From: Aricia agestis
Taxonomy: Eukaryota; Arthropoda; Insecta; Lepidoptera; Lycaenidae
DNA: 64,000 bases
Assembly (NCBI RefSeq): GCF_905147365.1
Contig: NC_056406.1
Span: forward strand, 8,224,501-8,288,500
Direction of reading: 5' to 3'
A program made the position numbers and the translations under genes. Of the stretch, positions 36,701 through 47,030 are shown in pieces; positions within the stretch are counted from its first letter, which is position 1; every line of letters starts with the position of its first letter. The notes beneath the pieces are model-generated. The model was not told the origin of the DNA, did no database searches, and saw nothing but the letters and a program-made list of their open reading frames with translations.

Positions 36701-39700
36701 AGGACAGCCACAAAGAAAGGTGAATTCATCGATTGCACAGCAGAAGCCAGTGCCTACTGAGCAGGTGAAGAAAAAATTAACACCTTCGCAGGTTAGAAAT
36801 ACATAAGTTTAAAGAATACAACTGGTGCCTTATTCTGTATTGAATATATAAATATGCGAACATTACATAGAAATATTTACTTACTGTAAACTAACCTGAA
36901 AACGTTTATAAATTAATACTTGATATAAATACTTGATATATTTATTCAAAATGATTGTGCTTAACAGACTGCACCACAGAATAATGCAGCACAGAACAAA
37001 CCGCAAGTGCCGTCGCAGCAGAAACCGCAGGCGCCCAAGTCGCAGCAGCAGCCGTCGCAGCAGCCGCCCGCTGCAGGTTTGTTTACATCAAGTTTCTTCT
37101 GAATAGATATCAATAATAAATAATAATAGAATAGACTCAACATTTATATCAATTAAAATAAGCTTTTATGTTGTTTTTACAGTAACATTGTATATTAATT
37201 CAACACACAGCTCAGATACGAATTATTTTTAATGAAATATGGTTTTAATTTAACATAGAAGGGTTTGTATAAAAATTGGATTAAAAAATGTAACTGACAT
37301 TTAAAAATGCACTTTTAGTAACCAAAATGAAATTAAATACGAGCGAATTATAGTGTTCTCGAACGGGAGTTCCAAAAAAAAACCGTGTTAACTAACTACC
37401 AAAATCATGTCCCACGGAGTTGGGTCCACCTCGATGATGCGGCGACAGCATATTCGGTATTCCTTGTTCTTTCGCAATTTTATTAAAAAACTTCTTGAGT
37501 GGTCTTATCTGTATAGTCTGAGAGGTGGCTCGCGGCGGCGAGAAACTTGAAGCATACTTTATATGTATGCTTCAAGTTTATTATAGTCCAAGAGAACTTT
37601 GACTGCAGCTGACTGATGATGATGTCCTTATCTGTGCTAAGTCCGGTTTTCATAGAGGGTGCTTAAGTAACAAGCGTAACAACATATCAACCTACTGTGA
37701 CTAACATAATATTTTATTTAAGTATCGAATATTAAAATATATTTACTTCATTGTAGGAGCAGAATCTCGTGGTGGAAGTAAGAGGTACAGTAGCTTGCGA
37801 CAGCGGCCGCTGGCGGAGACGTACTCGCCGCAGCAGCAGCCGCAACAGAACTCGCAGCAGCCCCAGCCACAGACGCAACAGCAGCAACATAGATTCCACG
37901 CTAATGGTGAGTTTTTTGCGACCTGAAACATTACTACTGTTCTTTGGGTCATATTATCTTCTACTCAAATTAAGGCCTAAGCATAATATATAAATTAGCT
38001 GTGGCATATTTTATTAAATAATAAATTAATCAGGCAAGCAGTTGAGACAGCTGATGTCGCCCGTATCAGATATTTATAGATACAATAGCGGCCCATCCAC
38101 TAACGCTCATTCCTGCCGGATTCTACAATACTTACGGAATGAACGCCAGTGGATTTGCAAGAGCGAGAAAGAATGACGGTATTATAACCCCGCGACCCCT
38201 CCCGTCGTGAAGGACGCGACGCGCTCTGTGATCAAGTTAGTGCCTGTTCATTTGTCCGGCGTGATTGAGCGCGCGTTTGTAATCATTTTGTTTGTGTCTG
38301 TCGTCTCGGAAGGAAAATGGATTCCCAACAAGAAATCGACGATAAAGCTGACATTAGAAATGTGCCCAAGCACATAGTAAAAGAACTAATATGTACCTAC
38401 AAATCTCACCCTGCCTTATGGCAAATTAAAAATAAAGATTTGTACGGCAACAGGAATTTAAAGTACAAAGGGCATCAAGCTTTGGTCAATGTATGGAAAA
38501 AATATGATAAAGACGCTGACTAAATTTAAGACACTCATAACTTCTACCCGTAGCTAAAAACCGCAATGTTACTGTAAGGCGCTCCTCGGCTGTTATACAA
38601 TTTCTCATTCTGGTGTTTTGTTTCTGCAAATACGGTGTTACCATCTTGAGCAGTTCGTTAAAAGTCGAGACATCCATTCTTAAATAGTTCCTAAAATCAT
38701 CAGGTTCATCGCATGCCAGATCTTTTAAAAGTCTTATATCACTATATTTCTCCTTTTCTAATAACCACTTTTTTACCCACATTCTATGTCTTCTTTTAGG
38801 TTTAAATAGATATTCACTCGCAATAAAACTCAAAGCAATAGCAATCTGTTGCTTACGGGTACACATGTTGTTGCAAAATGATTAAATCCATAAAGATAAT
38901 TCAAAATGACGCGCATTCCTTTTAAATGACAACAATCTTCATAAAATGTTAGGATTATAACCATCCACAGAGACGCAATCCCTCGGTATGACTGACAAGA
39001 TGCAAACTGACCGGAATGTACCTAAACGTGTGTATGGTCACTAAAGGATTGTTTTTCCGTATGCGGTGGCGTGTGGTGATAAAGTCAGGGGAAAGACCGT
39101 AGGATTGAGGTTAATTAGTGGCTTCAACGGTTTTATTTTATCCCGTCGCTTTTCTGTACAGTTTGCACGACGGGATAAGTCGGAAGAAATGAACGTTAGT
39201 GGATGGGCCGCTAATGTATTTATAATAATCGTTTTCGTGTCGTGAATCGTGATACCTTTTGTGTGTTTAATGTTTATAGGAACAACAAAAATGTTATAGC
39301 GACACAAACTTCTCATAGTGGGAGTCCTAGAACATTTTTTTAAATTACTATAAACTTGACACTTGACGTGGGAGAGCCATGCTTCGGCACGAATGGGCCG
39401 GCTCGACCGGAGAAATACCACGTCCTCACAGAAAACCGGCGTGAAACAGCGCTTGCGCTGTGTTTCGCCGAGTGAGTGAGTTTACCGGAGGCCCAATCCC
39501 CTACCCTATTACCTTCCCTACCCTCCCCTATTCCCTTCCCTTCCCATCCCTACCCTCCCCTTACCTATTAACCTATTCCCTCTTAAAAGGCCGGCAACGC
39601 ACCTGCAGCTCTTCTGATGCTGCGAGTGTCCATGGGCGACGGAAGTTGCTTTCCATCAGGTGACCCGTTTGCTCGTTTGCCCCCTTATTTCATTAAAAAA

Positions 39701-42700
39701 AATAAAAAAATAGTCAAAAGTAGTCAACCAAGTTTTGTTGATTACAGAACCCTATAACGGAACCCTAAAGAGCTGATTTTTTGTATATTGATAGGTTAAT
39801 AGTTATATAATTTAAGAGTAACATTGTCCTACAAATAGAACAATCCATATTTTAGGACTATCAAGTCAAAGTATGAAATCCTTTCTATTTCTGTTAGCTA
39901 CCACTTTCAAGATTTTTCGCAGATAAAAATGTTGTGCGTCTTATCCAAATGAAGCTTCCCACAAAAATTAGCTTGATAGCAATAAAAAATAGTTAGGGCT
40001 AGGGCTCCCATACCATCAGTACAGATTTATTAAAAAATAAAATATTTTTTACCAGACTACGTCGCCGGTACTACCCCAGTCACACAACATCAGGGCAGTC
40101 CTGGACCCATACATCCACAGCAGATGATGCACCAGGTAACAATTAATACTAAGTATATCTTTTTTAGGGTTCCGTACCCAAAGGGTGAAAACGGGACCCT
40201 ATTCATGAGACTTCGATGTCTGTCTGCCCGACTGTCTGTCTGTCTGTCTGTCTCCAGGCTGTATCTCAAGAACCGCTTTAGCTAGAGTTCTGAAATTTTC
40301 ACAAATTGTGTATGTCTGTTGCCGCTTTAACAACAAATAGTAAAAAGAAAATAAAATTAATATTTAAATGGTACCATACAACAAACATGATTTCTTTTGG
40401 GATTTTTTGCTCGATATCAATAATGGCAACAGGTAGGCACTTGACTTTATTTTCACAAAGGCCTTAATTATATATTTACTTCAATATTTAAGAATAATAT
40501 TAAAATAAAATAAAAAATTAAGGGGGGCTCCCATACAAAAACATGATTTTTTGTCTATGATTGCTCTATAACAGTACGGAACCTTTCGTGTGCGAGTCCG
40601 ACTCGCATTTGGCCAATTTTTCTTTATTTTTTGACCCAATATATTATGTATTTACATCTTGTTACCTGCTTAAAATTACTGTCTAGATAAGAAAATATGT
40701 GGTATGTCTTATTCCATACTTATAAGTAAATATTATAAAGGCAAAAGTGTGTCTGTCTGTCAGTTACTTCTTCACGCCTAAACCGCCGAACCAATTTTGA
40801 TCAAATTTTGTATGGAGATACTTTTAGTCCCGGCCTCCCGGGAAAGGACATACTAATAAATAATATACAAATTTTGGGTTATAATACAGAATAACTAATA
40901 TATTTGCTATCCGTACGTAGCAGCAGGTCCACCGCAACTCGGTGTCGCAGGCCCCGCACGGGCCGTCGCCGCCGCACCAGCAGCTGCCGCAGCCGCCGCA
41001 CAATCAACCGGTGAGTTATCGAGCTATAGTCCAACCGGCTCAGAGCCTGTCCACACGGAGCGTTCCGTCAGCGTTGCGTCGACGCAGCGCTGACTTTGCG
41101 TTGTTTTACATACAAATAACCAAGGTGTTCACACGGCGCGCTGCGTCGTAACAGCAGCGGGCAACGGACACATGACTGACAGCAGCCCCCAAGACGAAGA
41201 GGGAGGGGGTTAAGAGTGCTTCGTAATAACGCTGCGGTGACGCAGCGCCCGTGTGGCCGGCTATGCGTCAAACGGCAGCGCTGCGTCGACGCGTTTTTTT
41301 GCAGGTAAAAGTGTATACATGTAGTGTTAAAAGGATAACTGAAATGATAATTAACAATCGTTAACTTTACAGCAGCTGCGACTACTAGAGCAACAGCAGA
41401 TCGTGTCACACCCTCACCACACCTTACACAATATGCCACAGCAGCACTCTATAGGTAAATTAATTATTAAATTCAAAAATTCCGTATCTTACTTTCGGCC
41501 CGGGCAGCGTAAACGCTGCAGCAAGGTCGAAACTGATAAGTCTGAGAGCACGAGAGACTTACAAGGCAGGTTTAGCTCGCAGTCGAAATCCCAACTAACG
41601 TCGCCATATTGTAAAATGTCACTTGAAAGTTGATTTATATACTTACGCCCTCCCGCGTATGTCATCCAAGTATCGCTTTACATGTCAAAGTGAAACCAAT
41701 GCTGTGCCCCATGACTATGTTATTGATGCATCTAAACTTGTGGGTCTGTAAACCGTATGTTTTCATAACAATTTGATCACTGGTTAAAAATTTCCGTTTA
41801 TTTTGTTGTCTAGTTTCAGGACAGAATTATTGTAATTTTCCATTTGTAAATCCCCACATTTACATTGTGTGTGTACAGGTCAAATACCACCTGCACAAGG
41901 GTACGCGCCGCCTGCGATGATGCCGGCTCAGTACATGCAGGTATGCTTTTGATTAATATAGTCGTTTTATTACCTTTTAAGAAGTAGGAGGAAAAAAGAA
42001 TTCCAAAAATAGGACTAAAAATCAATTGTCTCACACCTTAAACGCATTTCGTTAATTTAGAGCGCTTACAGACGAACGGCACTTGCCGTTGTCAAGACGT
42101 GTCAAAAAAAGAGAGTGTGTGCCGAGCATACGTGTCAGAAGTGAAACTTAATCAAAATCGTCGCCTCCGTGACGGTATCGCCATGACGCGACCATGAAAT
42201 TTTACTTTTAACGAGAGTTTCACTTCAAAAAATCCAGCGACTGCCGTCGACTGCCGTTGACGCGTGCCGTTCGGCTGTAAGAAGCCTTACCTTACGCTCT
42301 ATCGTTTTGGGGTTCGGTCGAAATTCCTAAAACTAAATTGTTATTTACAGCAAGGGGGTAACAACGCCGTGTTCGCGGGCGCACCGATGTACCAGCCGCC
42401 GGCCGCGTACGCGCCGCATCAGCTGTACCAGCATCATAACTATGTAAGTGACACTTTTGATGGCTAATGTATCTTAATTTTTTCCGAAATTTCACGGTGA
42501 TACATAATAATATTATATGGTATAAGAAAACTGTCTGTTTGGACCCGACAGATCCAAAACATTCAGTATTAGTTAATAATTCGACCTTCGAGCAACATAT
42601 TTTAAACAGACACACAGTTTAAATAACAGTCCTACAGTAGTAAACTAATACGTATGTCGCAGGCGCAGGCTGGCGGCGTGACGTACTACAGCTGCGCGGA

Positions 42701-45700
42701 GCAGGAGCAGCCGCCACGCGCGCAGCGCCGCCCCACCGCCGCCATACCCATCGTGCGACCCGCCGCGCCGCAACCGCCGCCCGCTAACGCTGAGAGGTCA
42801 GAAAACTACATCTGATGCCGATAATGCCATTAGGGGACGTCCATTAATTGTGTGAGGCATTTTCGAGGATTTTTTGACCCATCCTGGACTCAAAGTGAGA
42901 TTTGGAAAGATTTTGCTTTTCCCTCTCCAATCAGAATTAGAACATAATTAATTGACGTGCCCTTAGAGCCAGTCCACACGGCGGGCTTTGCGTCGACGCA
43001 GGGGTGCCGTTTGACGCATAGCTGGCCGCACGGGCGCTGCGTCATCGCAACGTTATTACGAAGCATCTTAACGTCAACACCCTCTCCCGCTTCGTCTCGG
43101 GGGCTGCTGTCCGTCATGACTCATGTATGCGTTGCGAAGGATCGCAGAGTTGGCGTAGTAGTGTCGTAACTGATGTAACGTGAAAAAGGATAGATACTGC
43201 ATGCATAATGCATTACCATTCGATGTTTGAGATTATCTGTTAACCGCTTTTTCACGGTTCGCGGCGTCGTCAGTGTCTTAACCTGAAGGCTCCATTCCAC
43301 CGCGGCGCACGCTGTGCACGGCCACGCGCATGCGTGGACGTGCACGGATTTATTTCTTTGACTACGTGGGTCAACGTTTCCACTGCCTATGTACACGCTT
43401 CCGTGTATCCCGTGCATACATGTCAGTTAACAAGAGCTGGCACGATCAAAACATTTAAAAATTGCGCTTGTGTAGTGTCTGTGAATAAGCGCGTGGCGTG
43501 ACGTCGTACTACATACGCATCATAAAAAGTCTGCCCATCTCTCTCGCGCAGTCTGTCCTATGAGCGTGAAGGGGACAGTTATTGTTTTTCTTATGCTACT
43601 GTTTATAAATACAGGTTTATAAATGGGTTTTATAATTTACAGATCGGCGAATTCCTCAGACAAGGACATAGACAGGATCGTAGAGAACATGTTCGTCAGA
43701 AAGCCGTACAAGTCGCCGAACGATGGAGGTGAGTCAGGTATATAAACATGTTTATTTTATATTTGTTGTTATATTATATTCTAATACTTAACTTTTTACG
43801 AAATTCACTTTTAAAATCAGGTGAAAGTGCACAGCTCAGATAACATAATACCGCTTATCAATGCACAAGGAATATTACGCAACGGTCGGTGTAGAGGGTG
43901 TTACTTAGCACATACAGTAAAAAATCTGACCAAAATCCGAAATGTTGCATGTCGTAGGATTATTTGATTCAACCAATCAGAGAAGAAGTTGCTGTGGGGC
44001 GCTTAAGCCGACCAATCAGTGATTTTTTCGATAATAACTAACGATTCGTTTCGCAATCTTACTAAGGCGACTCGCGTTTTTGCGAAAACACTACCTTTTA
44101 GCAGTAAGTTCGAAAAATATAGTCACCATTGTCTAATTATCCGTGTTTTCGCGAAGTCCCTAGAATTTTTGCGATAATTCGATTTATCAAATCATCCTAC
44201 GACACATACATCATATCAGAATATTAACAGAAACGTTGTCTAACGTCGAACAAAACTTTTTGTTTACTGTCTATGCTGGTGCTGCCTCTAGCGTGAAAAC
44301 ATTGCAGTAATATAGCCTGTCAATAACACATCCATTCAATGTCATGCACGAGTCACGACTCACGACTAAGGCTTCTTAGGCTTCTTGCAGACGTACGGCA
44401 CTTGTCGCCGGTAAACGTCGACGCGTACCGTCGACAAGTGCCGTTCGTCTCTAAGCGCTCTAAGGCTAAAAGTAATAATTGGAAGAAGGTCCCAGCTCAT
44501 ATGCACCAAGGTTTCAAAGTTCTAGATCGGGATTTCCCCATCTATCTACTTTTTCTGGAATGTTGTGTGGATGCCTCAACGATCAGTTTATGAGTGTGCT
44601 ACAACATGCTACCGTTCACACACATAATAAGATTTTTTACTAAAAATATTATTTTGAGTAAAAATCTTGAGTCTTAATAGTTATTGTTTAGTTCTTTTCT
44701 TATGTTTTTTTACATACGCACACTTTTATATTTTGTGTTTACCAAGATTTGCTTTGGGAGAAACTGCGCGATTCGGCGTGGGATTTCTTACATAATCTTA
44801 AGTTTTGAAGAAAGCAGTTTGGAGGTTTAAATTTTAAGTTATTTTTGTTAGTAACTTTGTCGTTTCAGTTTAATATGTAGTCCAAAGTAAGAACTGAGTG
44901 TAACTTAGATAGTAAGTAATGAAAACAATTTTATATTTTTTGTATTTTGTCTTTAATAAATCATTGTAGCTGCCATTAATAATTCATAAGGTGATTGGGC
45001 CATATTGACATTAATTCATGGGGGCTAGCGTTTTTTTGTTCACTAGTTGGCGCAAGTCGCAACTGTCGACTAAGGTCCGAACTATAGCTAGTCAAAGTCG
45101 ACTTTAAAATAATCTAGAATCCTATTTATTTATTTAATTAAATTTAAATATTATCTCATTTACTTTTGCGTATTTTTGTTAATAACTGAATATTTTTTTA
45201 CTCTCAAATCATTTAAATTAATCGCCAAATAATACTTTTTAGGATAATTTTACGAAGGAGATTCCTTTTCAACAGGTAAATTGTATATATTTATTATTTT
45301 TTTCTGTCTTTTATCCTCTTTCAATTCGACTGGCACCTATACAACTTTGTCCTTGTATCGCCCAAAGGTTGACTGGTAGATAATGCCATAAGGCATTAAG
45401 TCCACCTTTGTATATATGTGCATAAAGTTTTTAAAATAAATAAATAAAATAAATTGAAAAAATCATAATTTGTGTCACGAATTCCGCGAAAACTAGTACA
45501 AAATAAACTTTCTTGGACCTTGCGCGACACTAGCGCCGCTAGTGGCAAATTCACACGCGGTAGCCCCCATTGTCATAAAAACTTCATTTCTACTAATTAG
45601 ATTTCAATTTCATACAAAATATCGTAACATTTTGATTACAAATCATAATAATATTATAATGTTTTCATGTTTGTTATGTTGTCAAATTGTAGATGGTAAG

Positions 45701-46071
45701 GAAAGTTTTGAGGGTTAATACAAATTAATAATTATTTTCATGGTGTAATTATAACTATATTATTATATTAACAAATTGTAATGTAGAACGTAAAAGTAAT
45801 ACGATATTTTTAAAGTAATATTAGATTTTATTATGCGTATAGGTTTAAATATTGCTAACGTATTTGTTACGTTACAGACGCATCGAAAGACAAACAAGAG
45901 AGAAGTTCACAGGAGCCGCAAAGCAAGGAGTCCTCCCAACCTAACAGTCTTACCTCCAGCTCCATATCTACAGACTCCAAACTCGCCGACAGAACGGAAC
46001 AGAGCGAGGAGAAAGCCGACAACAAGGAGAGTGAGGTTGTTAGCACAGAGACTATAACGACGGATGCCTGA
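30736..46071 (+). CDS. CASC3: CASC3/Barentsz (MLN51), exon junction complex core subunit
   Basis: There are 18 exons: 30736-30825, 31108-31185, 32433-32533, 33907-34051, 34574-34668, 35316-35447, 36218-36427, 36698-36791, 36968-37076, 37757-37906, 40056-40135, 40921-41010, 41373-41454, 41879-41940, 42351-42443, 42663-42796, 43643-43728 and 45878-46071. Coding length is 2025 bases with unbroken phase: 674 residues and TGA. The start is the first ATG of the frame. The acidic N-terminus (1-60) is followed by the SELOR core that wraps eIF4A3 and RNA: NPQYIPKRGTFYEHDDR (~72-88), then TLNKWSHDKYNENEQ (~124-138) and PKSRDELVAIYGYDIRNED (~140-158). RGPNKYTRTWEDEEAY follows. The rest is low-complexity Pro/Gln-rich, with KRYSSLRQRP (~358-368), GGVTYYSC (~540-548) and DRIVENMFVRKPYKSP (~590-606). 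The complex marks spliced mRNAs and serves in mRNA localisation, translation and decay. Met replaces the usual Ala at the exon 4/5 junction. Introns carry several mobile elements. Confidence 0.93.
34110..34384 (+). repeat. Interspersed repeat 'GGTTCCGTACCCAAAGGGT', degraded copy in CASC3 intron
   Basis: Diverged start (GTTACCCGAAGGGACCCTG), then the conserved middle CTGTTGCCGCTATAATAACA, and the end GCGCGCGAGTTTTGTTTGGC. It is shorter than the copy at 26815 through internal deletion. Confidence 0.65.
35528..35563. repeat. Perfect hairpin, ~17-bp arms, CASC3 intron
   Basis: AATCCTGTATAACTCTA and its exact reverse complement are separated by AAA. It has no mismatch and almost no loop. Confidence 0.7.
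35604..35873. repeat. Interspersed repeat starting CTAGCTGTCCCGGC
   Basis: It starts CTAGCTGTCCCGGCAATATA and ends with GTCGTTTTGGAGGAGTATGG and TATATATAAGAAG. I recognise this start as a common lepidopteran repeat type. There is no open frame. Confidence 0.5.
36033..36199 (+). repeat. TIR repeat 'GTACCATCGAAGAAATT', copy 1 (CASC3 intron)
   Basis: TGTACCATCGAAGAAATTGA, GGTCCTACGTTATTTGGTTG and GTCAATTCAATGTTAG are followed by the partly inverted half CGACCAAACTACGTAGGTCC. Relatives are at 47600-47735 (reverse) and 51217-51374. The right end lies about 20 bases from the acceptor of exon 36218-36427. Confidence 0.6.
36580..36638. repeat. Perfect hairpin, 28-bp arms, 3-base loop, CASC3 intron
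   Basis: AAAAGAAGTATAAAAAGAGC continuing to GTGTGTAC is followed by TCT and then the exact reverse complement. It lies between exons 36218-36427 and 36698-36791, about 60 bases before the latter. Confidence 0.75.
37544..37578. repeat. Perfect short hairpin, CASC3 intron
   Basis: AACTTGAAGCATAC and its inverse GTATGCTTCAAGTT enclose a short T/A loop. Confidence 0.6.
38317..38523 (+). pseudogene. Truncated MADF-domain protein of the Harbinger element
   Basis: 68 codons. It shows MADF features: IVKELICTYKSHPALW near the start of the domain, then KYKGHQALVNVWKKYDKD. MADF proteins in Harbinger elements bind DNA and help bring in the transposase. The reading frame runs into the opposing transposase fragment at 38486-38523 and stops, so the domain is probably complete only in part. 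Confidence 0.7.
38486..38866 (-). pseudogene. N-terminal fragment of HARBI1-like transposase
   Basis: 126 codons from the ATG at 38866. Motifs: RRHRMWVKKWLLEKEKYSD, then LRMDVSTFNELLKMVTPYLQ, then ITAEERLTVTLRFLATGRSY, as at the start of HARBI1-type nucleases. The family normally runs to about 350-400 residues with a DDE catalytic triad; none of that part is present. The last residues (after ECLKFSQ) appear to be read across the deletion junction near 38510. Confidence 0.8.
39368..39710 (+). mobile_element. SINE-like poly(A) element, family G, copy 4 (CASC3 intron)
   Basis: A full + strand copy starting TGGGAGAGCCATGCTTCGGC. Its CCCTAC/TTCCC minisatellite is longer than in copy 3. It ends CCCCTTATTTCATTAAAAAA with an interrupted poly(A). 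Confidence 0.85.
40165..40620 (+). repeat. Interspersed repeat 'GGTTCCGTACCCAAAGGGT', copy in CASC3 intron
   Basis: A long copy, starting about 30 bases after the exon 40056-40135 donor. GGGTTCCGTACCCAAAGGGT, a (CTGT)n run, CTGTTGCCGCTTTAACAACA and GAGTCCGACTCGCATTTGGC are all present. Confidence 0.75.
41041..41293 (+). repeat. GC-rich MITE, copy 1, upstream of CASC3 exon 41373-41454
   Basis: Begins GAGCCTGTCCACACGGAGCG. It holds CAGCAGCCCCCAAGACGAAG, CGTAATAACGCTGCGGTGAC, GCGCCCGTGTGGCCGGC and GCGTCAAACGGCAGCGCTGC. The inverted relative is at 42964-43147. The inner ends also pair with each other (GCGTCGACGC words). Confidence 0.7.
42059..42287. repeat. Palindromic repeat with ACGAACGGCACTTG ends, copy 1
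   Basis: AGCGCTTACAGACGAACGGC at the left is mirrored by GTGCCGTTCGGCTGTAAG at the right. A more compact relative is at 44379-44466. It lies in a CASC3 intron. Confidence 0.6.
42964..43147 (-). repeat. GC-rich MITE, copy 2, inverted relative to copy 1
   Basis: It starts GAGCCAGTCCACACGGCGGG. Read on the minus strand it matches 41041-41293 over about 170 bases (CGTAATAACGTTGCGATGAC, GCGCCCGTGCGGCCAGC). It lies 170 bases after exon 42663-42796. Confidence 0.7.
44379..44466. repeat. Palindromic repeat with ACGNACGGCACTTG ends, copy 2
   Basis: GCAGACGTACGGCACTTGTC and GACAAGTGCCGTTCGTCT are inverted, with GTCGACGCG/TACC words between. It lies in the last CASC3 intron. Confidence 0.65.
45310..45460 (+). 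repeat. LINE-type 3' end with AATAAA repeats
   Basis: GGCATTAAGTCCACCTTTGT, TGCATAAAGTTTTTAAAATA and (AATA)n. I recognise this as the tail of a common lepidopteran non-LTR retrotransposon. The rest of the element is missing. Confidence 0.5.
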
Positions 46072-46584
46072 CTGGTAAGGATCAAAATGTACGAGTGCTA
46101 CCAAGCGAAGTACTGTAGCCGGAGGTAATTCTTGGGTGGCTGAATCTGTGAAACGGACTTTTGAAATTTCGAATGTGTAAAATTTTTTTTTTGTTATTTT
46201 TATGTTGGCGCCACTGTTTACTACAGAGTAGACGTTCTCGGTGCCATCTTGTTTTTTCTTACTTGAAGCAACTTTTATTTTAGTACTTTAAAATTAATTT
46301 TGGTACAGTTAAGTATCTTGTACTATGTTCTGTTGTCGGTTATTTATTATTTAATTTGTTTGCTTATGTATATGTGACGAAAGTGTCGCCTGTACTTTCA
46401 AATGTATTGAGGATGAAGTAAAAAAAAGAATAATCTTTCGTGAAAAGAGTCTAAAATCTTTTGCTGATGTGTAGTGTAATAGAATAAGACATAAGTACAT
46501 TATATTATAATGTTGTCGTGTATATTTATTGTTTTCATCAGTCAAAAGCTAGGTATATTTCTAATTATTCTAAATTCGTATTTA

Positions 46585-46590
46585 AATAAA
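46585..46590 (+). terminator. Candidate polyadenylation signal of CASC3
   Basis: AATAAA in TTTAAATAAAGAAGACAC, about 510 bases after the TGA. It is the first canonical signal noticed in the 3' UTR. Confidence 0.5.
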
Positions 46591-46713
46591 GAAGACACTT
46601 GTATAATCTATTAGCACAATTGTCTCTATACGCGATGCGACGGAGTTGAGTCTCTCAAGTCTCAAGTCTGTGGTTCGCTTAAGCATAGACGGCCGCACCA
46701 GAGATAATATTTA

Positions 46714-46775
46714 GGCTGCCTTCACATTAAGTCGCGAGTAGTGCGGCAGCCGCGCGACTTAATGTGAAGGCAGCC
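46714..46775. repeat. Near-perfect GC-rich hairpin, ~23-bp arms
   Basis: GGCTGCCTTCACATTAAGTC-GCG and CGC-GACTTAATGTGAAGGCAG-CC are exact inverses separated by about 16 bases. It lies just past the CASC3 3' UTR. Confidence 0.7.
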
Positions 46776-46988
46776 TTAATGATGATTAATCTTCAATTTA
46801 ATGAAGAGGACAGTTTTATATGGTTCTTATGTCAAAATCTTCATTTAATTACAATTAAGTGATTAATTTTAGTTTCTGAGTGCGGCAGTAAAGGCCGTCA
46901 TTACCGTGAGTTTTCTTTAACTCTGTCTATGCGTAATAATTATATTATAATGTAAGAGTTCGGCAGGATATTCAAATATACCCAGGTT

Positions 46989-47030
46989 AGGTACTCAACT
47001 AGTATAGTTTGCTATACTAGTTGAGTACCT
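46989..47030. repeat. Perfect hairpin, ~19-bp arms, 4-base loop
   Basis: AGGTACTCAACTAGTATAG, TTTG, then the exact reverse complement. Confidence 0.7.

Larger units (their letters stand above)
38087..39212. mobile_element. Internally deleted PIF/Harbinger transposon in CASC3 intron
   Basis: The ends AGCGGCCCATCCACTAACG (38087-38105) and CGTTAGTGGATGGGCCGCT (39194-39212) are exact inverted copies and continue imperfectly inward. AAT flanks both sides (38084-38086, 39213-39215), a 3-bp target duplication as expected for PIF/Harbinger. Inside are the two genes typical of this superfamily, facing each other: an N-terminal MADF/Myb-like protein fragment and the N-terminal part of a HARBI1-type transposase. 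Both have lost their C-terminal halves, so the catalytic DDE domain is gone. It is non-autonomous. Confidence 0.85.

Noticed and set aside
39460..39663. Open frame of Ser/Pro/Leu-rich repeats (also at 53976-54158)
   Set aside because: It is the translated minisatellite of the family G SINE-like element. The same frame appears in other copies only because the DNA is repeated.
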